This document shows, piece by piece, positions 44,954-53,583 of a stretch of 64,000 nt of DNA (its first letter is position 1; every line of letters starts with the position of its first letter). Source of the stretch: Pseudomonadaceae bacterium (GTDB taxonomy: Bacteria; Pseudomonadota; Gammaproteobacteria; Pseudomonadales; Azotimanducaceae); assembly GCA_024743435.1 (NCBI GenBank), contig JANSWO010000013.1, positions 62,001 through 126,000 of the forward strand. Direction: 5' to 3'. The notes below the pieces were generated by a model. It was given only the letters and a program-made list of their open reading frames with translations, was not told the DNA's origin and made no database searches. Both the position numbers and the translations under genes were made by a program.

Positions 44954-47356
44954 ATGTCACGAGTGAAAGGGCGCCTTTTCGGCGCACTCGCGGGTACCGG
45001 CGCCGGGCTCTTTGCCTGGTCCTTGCCGGGTATCGCGGTATCTACGTTGTTTGGAGCGGTTGCTTACGCGGATCAAGGTGCCATTGAAGAGGTTATCGTT
45101 ACTTCGCGGCGCACCGAAGAATCTGCACAGGACGTGCCGCTGTCGGTCACTGCGTTCGGCACCGAACAGATCGAGCGGCTAAAGCCAACCACCTTGCGAG
45201 ACTTTGATGGCCTCGCACCAAATCTGTACATCGGAATGAACACCGCAGGGCCGGGTGCTAGCGCCCTGTTCATTCGAGGTGTTGGATATGCTGATATCGA
45301 GAAGACTCAGAGCCCGCAGGTTGGTGTCATTGTCGACGGGCTGCAGCTGGGGTCCAGCACGGGACAGTTGATCGATGTGTTTGATGTCGAATCCATCGAG
45401 ATTAACCGGGGCCCGCAGGGCGTGCTGTTCGGTAAGAACACCATTGGCGGCAACATCGTCGTGAACCGGGTGCGGCCACAGCTTGAGGATTTTGGCTACA
45501 AAGCGAGTGTGGAGCTCGGCAACTACGATTCGCGCACCGTTAAGGGCCGCGTGAACATTCCGCTGGTTGCCGATTCCCTCGCGCTTAAGATCGGTGGCAC
45601 CTATCGGGAGCGAGAAGGCTACTACGACAACAAGACGCTCGGCGGCACAGCTGGGGATGTTGAATTCTCGGCGGGTACTATCGCTCTGCGGTGGGCGCCC
45701 AATGACGCTTTTGACGGCACCATTACGTACGATTTCATTCGGGATCGCTCGCAAACACTTCCTCAGGACCCGCGTTTCGACGGCGATGATCCCTTCGTTA
45801 ACCTGGCCGACAAGCGCGAACCGTCCGAGTATGACGTCAACCAGTTAGGCATCCGCTTCGACTGGGATATCTCGGACACGATCACGCTGCACAACATCAC
45901 CGGTTGGCATCAGGGCGACGATCTGGTCAATCAGGATTTCGACGGTGGTTCCATAACTGGAGCCGCGATTCCGTTTGCTCAGCTGCACACTCTGCGAGAC
46001 CAGGAGTATGAGGTCTTTACTCAGGAGATCCGAGCCAGCTTTGACGTCAACAATTCGATCGATGTGAACGTCGGGTTTTACTACCTGGATTCGGAGCTGA
46101 AGTTCCGCCAGACGACAAATAACGTGTTGCAGCTACCGACGGTTGCGTTGGGCGGGCTTGCCGCGTGCCCAGGCTCTGCGTTTGGGCTCCGGCCTAACCA
46201 AGGCCCGGGTCTGGATTTCCTTTGTCAGTTCCCGAACGCGCGTAGCCAACAGATTGCCAGTGAAGACGTGCAGTCGCTGTCTTTCTTCGGATCGATCAAC
46301 TGGCGACCTACAGATGAACTCGAGTTCAGCCTGGGTGCTCGCTGGATTGACGAAGAGAAAGACGCTACCAATTCGTATTTCGACTTTACCGATGGTACCT
46401 ACGACGATGAGACGGGTCGTCCGGATGAGTTCGACTTCAGCGGCCTGCCGTCGAACGTTGGCACCGCTTACTCCGTTTCTGATTCCTGGGATGACATCAT
46501 CATCCAGGCGAGCGCCAACTGGGCATACGCGGAAAACAACAGCGCCTACGTAAGTTATTCAGAAGGCTTCCGTAGCGGCGGTTTCTCAATTCGTTCGGCT
46601 CGAGACCCCTCGGAGGCGGCCTTTGATCCAGAAGATGCCTACCAGGTTGAGGTCGGCTTCAAGAACGAGTTCCTGGATCGCCGTCTGCGCGCGAACCTGT
46701 CTATTTTCCGGCTCGTGCGGGACAACACTCAATTCAGTTCCATTATTACGCTGCCTCCTGGCTCGATTCCCGGCACGACCACCATCATTAACAATGGCGG
46801 TGAAGTTGAGATCGATGGCGTTGAGCTGGAAACCGCTTTCCTGCTGAATGAAAACTGGACCTTCAGTTTCAATGCAGGGCTCATCGATGTGAACAACAAG
46901 CGATACACCATTGCCTGTGATGTATTGGATGGTTGTGCAACCGGGGTGCCGGGAGTTCTGGATCCATCGGGTACGCCGCGAGAGCGCGGTGGTAATGACG
47001 ATTCCCGTCAGCCCGACTGGAACCTGTCAACGAACCTGGCCTACGACAAGCAGGTGGGAGCCGGCCAGTTCTCAGCAAACGTGCAATGGAAAAAGGTTGG
47101 TACCTTCTTGCTAGTCAATACGGGCGGTGGGGCTGATCAGCGCTTGTTTGAGGGTGGCTATCAAGATATCAGCGGGCGTATTGCCTACTCCGTCGAGAGG
47201 GAAAACGGTGACGCCTGGAGCGTATCGCTCATCGGCAAGAACCTGTCAGATGAAGAGTGGAAGGAGCAGGCGCTCTTCCTGGGTGGGCCGACGACCGGTT
47301 TCCAGGGTTGGGGCGCGCCCGCGACGTACTCCATAGAGTTCCAATACGAACACTGA
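44954..47356 (+). CDS. TonB-dependent outer-membrane receptor
   Basis: An 800-residue receptor. After the signal sequence comes IEEVIVTSRR (TonB box), then the plug with DVPLSVTAFG, PNLYIG, ALFIRGVG and NRGPQGVLFGKNTIGGNI. The barrel ends with ATYSIEFQYEH (a terminal aromatic-rich strand ending in His rather than Phe). Length is normal. GGGGAGAG lies before the ATG at 44954. A strong terminator follows. This type imports siderophores, vitamins, or large hydrophobic and sugar compounds. The TetR regulator and the P450 genes nearby suggest uptake of an organic substrate rather than iron. Confidence 0.93.
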   Translation: MSRVKGRLFGALAGTGAGLFAWSLPGIAVSTLFGAVAYADQGAIEEVIVTSRRTEESAQDVPLSVTAFGTEQIERLKPTTLRDFDGLAPNLYIGMNTAGPGASALFIRGVGYADIEKTQSPQVGVIVDGLQLGSSTGQLIDVFDVESIEINRGPQGVLFGKNTIGGNIVVNRVRPQLEDFGYKASVELGNYDSRTVKGRVNIPLVADSLALKIGGTYREREGYYDNKTLGGTAGDVEFSAGTIALRWAPNDAFDGTITYDFIRDRSQTLPQDPRFDGDDPFVNLADKREPSEYDVNQLGIRFDWDISDTITLHNITGWHQGDDLVNQDFDGGSITGAAIPFAQLHTLRDQEYEVFTQEIRASFDVNNSIDVNVGFYYLDSELKFRQTTNNVLQLPTVALGGLAACPGSAFGLRPNQGPGLDFLCQFPNARSQQIASEDVQSLSFFGSINWRPTDELEFSLGARWIDEEKDATNSYFDFTDGTYDDETGRPDEFDFSGLPSNVGTAYSVSDSWDDIIIQASANWAYAENNSAYVSYSEGFRSGGFSIRSARDPSEAAFDPEDAYQVEVGFKNEFLDRRLRANLSIFRLVRDNTQFSSIITLPPGSIPGTTTIINNGGEVEIDGVELETAFLLNENWTFSFNAGLIDVNNKRYTIACDVLDGCATGVPGVLDPSGTPRERGGNDDSRQPDWNLSTNLAYDKQVGAGQFSANVQWKKVGTFLLVNTGGGADQRLFEGGYQDISGRIAYSVERENGDAWSVSLIGKNLSDEEWKEQALFLGGPTTGFQGWGAPATYSIEFQYEH

Positions 47357-47382
47357 CACCTCCGGAAAACAGCAACGGACAC

Positions 47383-47410
47383 AAGGCCGCCTTCGGGCGG
47401 CCTTTTTTTT
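47383..47410 (+). terminator. Intrinsic terminator of the TonB receptor
   Basis: AAGGCCGCC pairs with GGCGGCCTT around a TTCG tetraloop and is followed by a run of T residues to 47410. It begins 27 bases after the receptor stop. Confidence 0.95.
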
Positions 47411-47455
47411 GTGCGACAGCGCTTCACTCGGCGATGCGACGGGCTGCGGGCCTAG

Positions 47456-47715
47456 GGAACCTCTGATTAACGCCTGCGTGCTCAGCGCAAGTTTACGGGG
47501 TCTTGGACAAGGCGCGCTTCGCCGGCAATGTAGGCCACCTTGCCAAGAAGCGTAACGCCGAGCAAGACCCCGTAAAATGCGCCCTTTGGGAGCGTCTGGC
47601 GTCTTCCCTGTCGTTGTCGCGTGCCTTGCTAAGGTGATCTACATTACCTGCAGCCCGCTTCTAGACAGGAAAGAAGCCAGACGCTCTGAGCATGCAGGCG
47701 TTAATCAGAGATTCC
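47456..47715. mobile_element. 260-bp MITE-like element with nested inverted repeats
   Basis: The ends are a 30-base terminal inverted repeat (GGAACCTCTGATTAACGCC and its partner, 28 of 30 identical). A CTAG direct repeat flanks both ends (47452-47455 and 47716-47719), matching the 4-base target-site duplication of IS5-type transposition. Inside lie three more inverted pairs: 47492-47505 with 47563-47576 (14 of 14), 47524-47547 with 47625-47648 (19 of 24), and 47590-47612 with 47664-47686 (21 of 23). No transposase is encoded. The right CTAG supplies the stop codon of the tetR gene. Confidence 0.85.
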
Positions 47716-48399
47716 CTAGGAGCTGTCTTCGCCTCGATCCTTAAGGACGTCCTGGTAGCTGCGCTTCAGCTCGCGTTTGAGCCAACTCAGCATGCGCTCT
47801 TCGGGAACCGGAGCGCCGCCGATCATCTTGGCGCTCGCCATTCCTTCCAACAGATATAACGTCAGATAGTTGGTGCGAATGAACGCCTCGGAAAGAGCAA
47901 GATCTGGGAAAATCTGCTTAGTCGCTTCAAATTGTTCCTCTGCATACTCTGCCAACACTGGCTTGAGTGCGCTGGCCAGGTCGCTGTCTGTGCGAGCGGC
48001 CATTCTCAGTTCCTGCAACACAACGAACAACGGTGAGTTGAGCATCTGCCAGTACGCGTCGATGCCGGCGCCGACCTTGCTGCGGCCTGTACCGGCCTGA
48101 ACGTTGGATTCCTCTTCCTTGAAGTTTGCCAGGCGCAGTTCGTGCAGATGGCGGACGGCCGCGCCGATGAGATCGTTTCTAGTGGGGAAGTGATGCAACA
48201 TTGCCCCCCGTGATACACCAGCGCGCTTGGCTATGTTCTCGGTGCTCGTGTTGGCGTAACCCAGATCGTGAAAGCACGCGAGCGCGGCATCGAGAATGGC
48301 CACCTGAGTGTTCTTGCTCTTCGTCTTTTGCCAGCTGCGATCTCCACGGCTTGAAACGTGTTGATTTGGGTCGGCTGGTTCGCCGGAATCATGAGTCAT
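47716..48399 (-). CDS. TetR/AcrR-family regulator
   Basis: A 227-residue repressor. The helix-turn-helix is at about residues 31-77 (ILDAALACFHDLGYANTSTE, IAKRAGVSRGAMLHHFPTRN). The C-terminal part is a ligand-binding helical domain. The ATG at 48399 is preferred since the longer frame adds 83 residues with no family match. It is divergent from the ThuA gene with 150 bases between starts, and its stop lies in the CTAG duplication of the MITE. It may control the ThuA/P450 genes. Confidence 0.92.
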   Translation of the reverse strand: MTHDSGEPADPNQHVSSRGDRSWQKTKSKNTQVAILDAALACFHDLGYANTSTENIAKRAGVSRGAMLHHFPTRNDLIGAAVRHLHELRLANFKEEESNVQAGTGRSKVGAGIDAYWQMLNSPLFVVLQELRMAARTDSDLASALKPVLAEYAEEQFEATKQIFPDLALSEAFIRTNYLTLYLLEGMASAKMIGGAPVPEERMLSWLKRELKRSYQDVLKDRGEDSS

Positions 48400-48549
48400 A
48401 GATTGCTCGCTGGCGGGCTCATTGGGCAATGTGCTGGCATGGTAGGGTTCGCCGGCTGCAAGCTGCAAGCCTTCTGCTCCTTGCGGTGATTGGTTCTTTC
48501 CGTGGCAACAGCGGCAAAACGTATGGGCGATTAGAGGAGGATTTCTACG

Positions 48550-49326
48550 TTGGACAAAGAGATTTTGTTGGTGACGAAGGGTCATCCTTTCGAGAAACAG
48601 CCGTTCTTCGATGTATTCGATGAGATGCAAGGCGTTGGTTATACCCATGTCGAGCAGCCAGCTGCGCAGGCACTATTCTCGGTTGAGGAGGCTGCGCGCT
48701 TTGATGCGTTTGTCCTCTACGACATGCCAGGCATCTCGTTTCATGGGGATAGTGGACCGGCGTTTGCCGAGCCTTCTGATCGTTTCAAACGGCGCTTTCT
48801 CGAGTTGTTGGATGCTGGCTACGGCTTCGTTTTTCTCCATCACGCCATCGCTGGATGGCCGGCCTGGCCAGAGTACGCGGAGATAGTTGGCGGTCGGTTC
48901 TTGTACTTGCCCGGGGAGTTGCGCGGCGTTGCCCGCCAGGATTCCGGCTACCGGCATGGAGTTGATCACACGGTCAGCGTGGTGGCGGATCATCCGATCA
49001 CCGCAGGTTTGCCGAAACAGTTCGATATCACGGACGAACTTTACCTCTATGAAGTGTTTGAAGAGGACGTCACTCCACTGCTTGCAAGCAACTATGGGTT
49101 CGCGAAGGAGAACTTCTACTCGGCTGCGCGTGTTGTCAGGGATGGCAAGATGTTCGACAACGAGGGTTGGGAGCATGAGCCAGGCAGTAACCTGATTGGC
49201 TGGTGCAAGACGTACGGAAAAAGCCGGATTGTGTACCTTCAGTGCGGTGACGATCCGATCGCCTATGCGAATGAAAATTTTCAGAAGTTGCTCAGCAATG
49301 CCATCGATTGGGTGAGCCACAGGTAG
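48550..49326 (+). CDS. ThuA-domain protein
   Basis: A 258-residue protein of the ThuA family (class I glutamine-amidotransferase-like fold). It opens with EILLVTKGHPFEKQPFFDVFD and carries the conserved GYGFVFLHHAIAGWP, EIVGGRF, ADHPITAGLP, DELYLYE and GKSRIVYLQCGDD. It starts with TTG with a very strong GAGGAGGA ribosome-binding site 7 bases upstream. Members occur in trehalose and other carbohydrate catabolic clusters; the activity of most is unknown. It is transcribed away from the TetR gene. Confidence 0.87.
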   Translation: MDKEILLVTKGHPFEKQPFFDVFDEMQGVGYTHVEQPAAQALFSVEEAARFDAFVLYDMPGISFHGDSGPAFAEPSDRFKRRFLELLDAGYGFVFLHHAIAGWPAWPEYAEIVGGRFLYLPGELRGVARQDSGYRHGVDHTVSVVADHPITAGLPKQFDITDELYLYEVFEEDVTPLLASNYGFAKENFYSAARVVRDGKMFDNEGWEHEPGSNLIGWCKTYGKSRIVYLQCGDDPIAYANENFQKLLSNAIDWVSHR

Positions 49327-49345
49327 TCGATCGCCTACCTAACTT

Positions 49346-49545
49346 CCGTCGTCGCGAGGCTGCAGTGATTGCTTTGCAATCAGGACAGGCAACGTGGCGA
49401 TCTCCGATATCACGTCGTCTCGCCGATGAGTGGGAGATTGCCACACGTCGACCTGCGGTCGCCGTTCGCAATGACGCTCTTTAATTGCAATGACGTTGTT
49501 CGTTCGCAATGACGTTGTTCGGTCACAATGACGGTCTTCGCATCA
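49346..49545. repeat. Palindromic repeat region with a 19-bp tandem array
   Basis: Between convergent genes lie several inverted pairs (GATTGC/GCAATC at 49367-49381; GTGGCGATCTCC/GGAGATTGCCAC at 49394-49444). They are followed by four 19-base repeats with the core GCAATGACG (at 49468, 49487, 49506, and a variant at 49525). Sequences such as CGTCATTGCGA with GGCAATCTC are typical of a dispersed palindromic repeat family of proteobacterial intergenic DNA. Confidence 0.7.
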
Positions 49546-49575
49546 TCACGGCATCGCAGGATGCCCGCCGAGTAC

Positions 49576-50838
49576 TCAGTCGCTGCGCTGCGTAAAGCGA
49601 ATCGGTAGCTTCGCGACGCCGCGCAACAATACGTTCGGGGGATAGACCAGGTCATCTCGGTCACACGCCAGCTCAAAGTTATCCAAGCGCTCAAGCAGCA
49701 CGCGAAACGCAACGTTGAGTTCCTTGCGCGCGAGGCTTGCCCCGACACACATGTGAACCCCGTGACCGAACGCGATGTTTCTGTTTGCGTTGTCTCGCGT
49801 CACATCCAGTGCATCAGGCGCCGGGAACATGGATTCATCCCGGTTAGCCGATGAGAATCGAATCTGGACCATGTCGCCGGCTTTGACCGGCTCTCCGTTG
49901 ATATCGGTATCTTTGGTCACAACCCGCCACATGTTTGCGGTAGGCGTCGACAGGCGCAGGACTTCTTCGGAGAAGTTGGGGATGAGTGACGGATCGGCTT
50001 TCAGCTTGGCGTGCTGATCCGGGTGCTCGATCAGCAGCAGGATTCCTTCGGCGATTGAATTGGTCGTGGTTTCGTTGCCAGCCACCAAGAGCTGTTGAAT
50101 GACGGATAGCATCTCGGGAATGTCGAGCGGGACTTCATCGTCCAGCTTCGCGTGCACGATATCGGAAATGATGTCGTCTTCTGGTGCTGCACGGCGCTCT
50201 TCGAGTTTCTTCGCGAAGTACTTCTGATACTCCACGATCAGCCGTGTGGCCTCCAGCTCCTCATCAGGCGTTGCCATGCGAGACAGCTGCGCCACAAAAG
50301 CATCGGACCATGACTTAAACAGCTCGTAGTCGCTGAGCGGCACACCGAGCTGCTCGGCAATGATCGTCATCGGAACGCGCTCTGCGAAGTCCACGATGAG
50401 TTCACATTCACCGGCTGCAACGAAGCTATCGATCAGCTGATGACATAGCGTCTCTATCGCCGGTTCCATAGTGGCCACCCGGCGAGCGGTGAACGCCTGG
50501 TTAACCATGCCTCGATAGCGGCGATGTAGCGGTGGATCCTGGGTCAGCATCGTGTCTACCGCCGGGTAGCCCTCAGATTGGATCTCTGCGAGGCGCGGAT
50601 CGATCTCCCCGCCCGTACGCATAGCGCCGGCGAACTTATTGGAGAACGTTTCGTGATCCTTGGCGATCCTGCAAATCGTGTCGTAGTCGGACACAAACAC
50701 GATGTTGGTTTGTGGGCATCGCATAACCGGTGCTTCGCTGCGGAGTCGCGCGTTGTACGCGTGCGGGCATGCGAGCACATCTGGACTCATAGGCGTGGTT
50801 TCCGCGAGCGGTTTGGTCAGAAAGTCTGCTTCAGCCAT
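49576..50838 (-). CDS. Cytochrome P450 (second copy)
   Basis: A 420-residue P450. The I helix is VAGNETTTNSI, ExxR is EVLRLSTPTANMWR, and the haem loop is AFGHGVHMCVGASLARKE with Cys364. It is clearly a paralogue of the first P450 (shared NETTTN and CxGAxLARxE). AGGAGA precedes the ATG. It is followed downstream, in the same direction, by no gene before the repeat region, and preceded by the MDR reductase 101 bases upstream. A two-step hydroxylation with the first P450 is possible. Confidence 0.95.
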   Translation of the reverse strand: MAEADFLTKPLAETTPMSPDVLACPHAYNARLRSEAPVMRCPQTNIVFVSDYDTICRIAKDHETFSNKFAGAMRTGGEIDPRLAEIQSEGYPAVDTMLTQDPPLHRRYRGMVNQAFTARRVATMEPAIETLCHQLIDSFVAAGECELIVDFAERVPMTIIAEQLGVPLSDYELFKSWSDAFVAQLSRMATPDEELEATRLIVEYQKYFAKKLEERRAAPEDDIISDIVHAKLDDEVPLDIPEMLSVIQQLLVAGNETTTNSIAEGILLLIEHPDQHAKLKADPSLIPNFSEEVLRLSTPTANMWRVVTKDTDINGEPVKAGDMVQIRFSSANRDESMFPAPDALDVTRDNANRNIAFGHGVHMCVGASLARKELNVAFRVLLERLDNFELACDRDDLVYPPNVLLRGVAKLPIRFTQRSD

Positions 50839-50939
50839 GTCGTATCTCCTGAAAAATCGGTGTCGGTGGCCCTGTGCCCCGTACTTGTCTATATGCCGTC
50901 CGTGCCGAATCTTGTCCTCGCGCGTTGAAGGCGAGAGTG

Positions 50940-51947
50940 CTAGCTGGTCTTCACCATCATCTTGCCCGTGTTGGCGCCGGTAAACAGGTCTATCAACGCG
51001 CTAGGTAGCAACTTGAAGCCGTCCTTCACGGTCGCTTGCTGCTTTAACGCGCCATCAGCTATCCATTGGCTCATTTCCCTACCGGCCGCCTCAAACTTGT
51101 CTGCGTAGTCGAGAACGATGAAGCCTTCCATGCGCGCTCGACGAAAAACCAGATTGAAGTAGTTAACAGGGCCGGGCACCGGCCCGGTAGCGTTGTATCG
51201 GGAAATGCCGCCGCACAGCACAACGCGTGCATTGTCTCGGATTCGATCTAGCGCCAGGTCGAGTATCTCGCCGCCGACGTTGTCGAAGTAGATGTCGATC
51301 CCCGTTGGGCAGAGACGATCAATCTCCGCGCCAATGTCGGCTGTCTTGTAGTTGATCGCGCCGTCGAAGCCGAGCTCGTCGAGTAGCCAATTGCACTTGT
51401 CATCGCTGCCTGCGATACCAACAACCCGGCAGCCTTTGAGCTTTGCGATCTGCCCGGCAATGCTGCCGGTCGCGCCGGCTGCGCCGCTGACGAGAACGAC
51501 GTCGCCGGGTGTCGGCTCGCCTATGTCCAGTAGGCCAAAGTACGCAGTCATGCCGGTTGTTCCCAAAACGCCCAGTGCCAAGACCGGATCGGTGCCATCG
51601 GGCAGGCGCCTGACTCGGGGCATGTCCGCGGTGACGACAGCATAGTCCTGCATGCCGAACGTTCCGGCTACTAATGTGCCTTCGGGATAATCTGGGTTTC
51701 GTGATTCGATCACGTGACCGACACCGCCAGCGCGCATCACATCACCAATTTCCAGCGGCGCTACGTAGTCGGCGCGATTCTCCATCTGTCCACGCATGGA
51801 TGGATCGAGGGATATGTACTCGGTTTTGACCACGAACTCGCCGTCTGCCGCGACAGGCTTTTCGGCTTCCTCGTAGCGGAAATCTGATTCTTTGACGAGC
51901 CCCTGTGGCCGTGCTGCAAGCCGGAATTGTCGGTTGGTTGTGGTCAC
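50940..51947 (-). CDS. NADP-dependent medium-chain oxidoreductase (enone reductase-like)
   Basis: A 335-residue MDR protein resembling prostaglandin reductase/YncB and leukotriene B4 dehydrogenases. The nucleotide-binding motif is VSGAAGATGSIAGQIAKLKG, and SLDPSMRGQM and YFDNVGGEILD fit the subgroup. No zinc-binding residues are present. A GTG start (AAGG upstream) is used. It would reduce alpha-beta-unsaturated ketones with NADPH. It lies in the same direction as the second P450. Confidence 0.9.
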   Translation of the reverse strand: MTTTNRQFRLAARPQGLVKESDFRYEEAEKPVAADGEFVVKTEYISLDPSMRGQMENRADYVAPLEIGDVMRAGGVGHVIESRNPDYPEGTLVAGTFGMQDYAVVTADMPRVRRLPDGTDPVLALGVLGTTGMTAYFGLLDIGEPTPGDVVLVSGAAGATGSIAGQIAKLKGCRVVGIAGSDDKCNWLLDELGFDGAINYKTADIGAEIDRLCPTGIDIYFDNVGGEILDLALDRIRDNARVVLCGGISRYNATGPVPGPVNYFNLVFRRARMEGFIVLDYADKFEAAGREMSQWIADGALKQQATVKDGFKLLPSALIDLFTGANTGKMMVKTS

Positions 51948-52072
51948 GCATCGCGCCTTGTGTAGTGGTTGCTGGGAATCCCGCTGAGGCCTGGGCCGCT
52001 CGATCACCGAGGGCGTTGATTGATCTCAGTCGAGCCGAGTTTACGGGCCCGCGATCAAGAAAAAAATCTGTC

Positions 52073-52101
52073 TTGACTGTTTATTTTGCCGCTCCTAAGC
52101 T
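52073..52101 (+). promoter_or_regulatory. Possible promoter before the Rieske protein
   Basis: TTGACT (52073-52078) and TAAGCT (52096-52101) are spaced 17 bases and lie 90 bases before the TTG start. The -35 box is good, the -10 box is poor (3 of 6). Confidence 0.4.
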
Positions 52102-52190
52102 GGCTCGTCTGCAATTGGGTTGCGCCAATTGCGAGCAGGAGCTGGCACAACCGTCGGCGCATCACGTCGGTGTATAGAGGGGAGGACAAC

Positions 52191-52502
52191 TTGCCTGCAG
52201 TAATGCCTCTGGCGGCGTTGTCCGAAGGTCAGCAGGTGGCAATAAATGTCGCGGGGGTCGATATCCTATTGCGTCTTGACGCAGGCCGGCTGTTGGCAGT
52301 TGCGAATCGTTGCCCCCACGCTGGTGCTGCGCTGCAAGCAGGGCAAGTGACGGATGGCGTACTTACGTGCCCCAGGCACGGCGCGCGCATTGATCTGGCT
52401 AGCGGGCGTTGTTTGACGCCCCAGGGCTTGCCTTCTCTGCAGACCTTTACCACTTACGTGGAAGCGGGCAAGGTGCATATCGAGATGGGTGGGGGCAGCT
52501 GA
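52191..52502 (+). CDS. Rieske-type [2Fe-2S] ferredoxin
   Basis: A 103-residue Rieske protein. The cluster ligands are Cys41 and His43 (CPHAG) and Cys60 and His63 (CPRHG), with the usual 16-residue spacing. It lacks membrane helix and oxygenase domain, so it is a free electron carrier like those of dioxygenase systems. A TTG start is used because GGGGAGG lies 5-6 bases before it; an ATG four codons later is the alternative. It may serve one of the P450s or a missing oxygenase, which is inference. Confidence 0.88.
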   Translation: MPAVMPLAALSEGQQVAINVAGVDILLRLDAGRLLAVANRCPHAGAALQAGQVTDGVLTCPRHGARIDLASGRCLTPQGLPSLQTFTTYVEAGKVHIEMGGGS

Positions 52503-52647
52503 TGGCAGCTGAGACCTGCGTAGGGGGGCGGGGTTGTTGAGCTCAGCTTTAACCCTGCAGCATGAGGCGCCTTGAGATAGCTCACGACTTATAAAACTGA
52601 ACTTTTAATCGCATCAAACACCACTTCACGGTGGCAGGGGACACACA

Positions 52648-53406
52648 ATGGACTTACAGATTTCTGGCGGCAAAGCGCTGATCACGGGCGGCACCAAAGG
52701 CATTGGTCGAGCGGTAGCGGATCGTCTTGCCGATGAGGGTTGCAATGTCAGCATTTGCGCACGTACAGAGAGCGACGTCACGGCTGCTGTTGAGGCGTTA
52801 CAGGCAAAAGGCGTCAAGGCCTTCGGCCAGGCATTCGATGTTGGTGATGGCGATGCTCTGAAAGGCTGGGTAGATGCGTCTGCTGAAGCGCTCGGCGGCA
52901 TCGACTGCATCGTGTCGAACGTCACCGGTCCTTCAGCGCAAGGTGAAGATGCGTGGAAAGGCAACTTTAACTACGACGTTCTGGGCACAGTGCGCCTGGT
53001 TGAGTCCGGCACGCCTCACCTTGCCAAGTCTGACAACGCCAGCATCGTCATGATTTCTTCCACGGCAGCGCTGGAGAAATTCATTGCCGCTCGCTCCTAC
53101 AACGCTATGAAGGCGGCGCTTATCTGCTATGCCGGTGGCCTTGCTCACGATCTCGCGCCGCAGGGCATACGGGTCAACTCCGTGACCCCCGGCCCGGTGT
53201 TTATAGAAGGCGGCTCATGGGACTTCATCAAGAACAACATGGCGGATTTCTACAACGCAACCGTTGCTGATGTGCCCGCTGGCCGCCTCGGCAAGCCGGA
53301 GGAGATCGCTGCCCAGATAGCATTGTTGGCTTCACCGCTTGGTGCGTTCACCTCCGGTGCTAACTTCGTCATCGATGGAGCGTTCACCAAGCGCATCCAG
53401 TACTAG
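52648..53406 (+). CDS. Short-chain dehydrogenase/reductase
   Basis: A 252-residue SDR. The cofactor motif is TGGTKGIGRAVA, and the catalytic residues are in the MISSTA Ser and SYNAMKAA Tyr/Lys. The FabG-like C-terminal half contains NSVTPGPVF. There is no signal peptide. The gene is between the Rieske protein and the F420-type oxidoreductase. It may oxidise the alcohol made by a P450. Confidence 0.92.
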   Translation: MDLQISGGKALITGGTKGIGRAVADRLADEGCNVSICARTESDVTAAVEALQAKGVKAFGQAFDVGDGDALKGWVDASAEALGGIDCIVSNVTGPSAQGEDAWKGNFNYDVLGTVRLVESGTPHLAKSDNASIVMISSTAALEKFIAARSYNAMKAALICYAGGLAHDLAPQGIRVNSVTPGPVFIEGGSWDFIKNNMADFYNATVADVPAGRLGKPEEIAAQIALLASPLGAFTSGANFVIDGAFTKRIQY

Positions 53407-53426
53407 AACGTAGTCAGCGCGAACGG

Positions 53427-53461
53427 GCTCTGGCAGAAGGGATTGCCCTGAACGCCAGAGC
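53427..53461 (+). terminator. Hairpin after the SDR
   Basis: GCTCTGGC and GCCAGAGC pair around an inner AGGG/CCCT stem, 20 bases after the stop. No T-run follows, so a complete intrinsic terminator is not shown; it may slow or end transcription together with Rho. Confidence 0.4.
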
Positions 53462-53583
53462 TCGTCCGACGGGAGCCGGACTGCGCGGCTTCGGGTGCGT
53501 AGCTTTGCATCGCAGATCACATACTTGTCACGACGCCCGCATCTCCTCGGCCCTGGTCGTGAGACGGCGGAATAGGGGAGAGC

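Noticed and set aside
47456-47715. A transposase in the 260-bp element
   Set aside because: There is no reading frame of useful length; the element can only be non-autonomous.
49466-49541. Possible CRISPR array because of regular 19-bp periodicity
   Set aside because: Units are adjacent with no unique spacers, repeats are imperfect and no cas gene is near.
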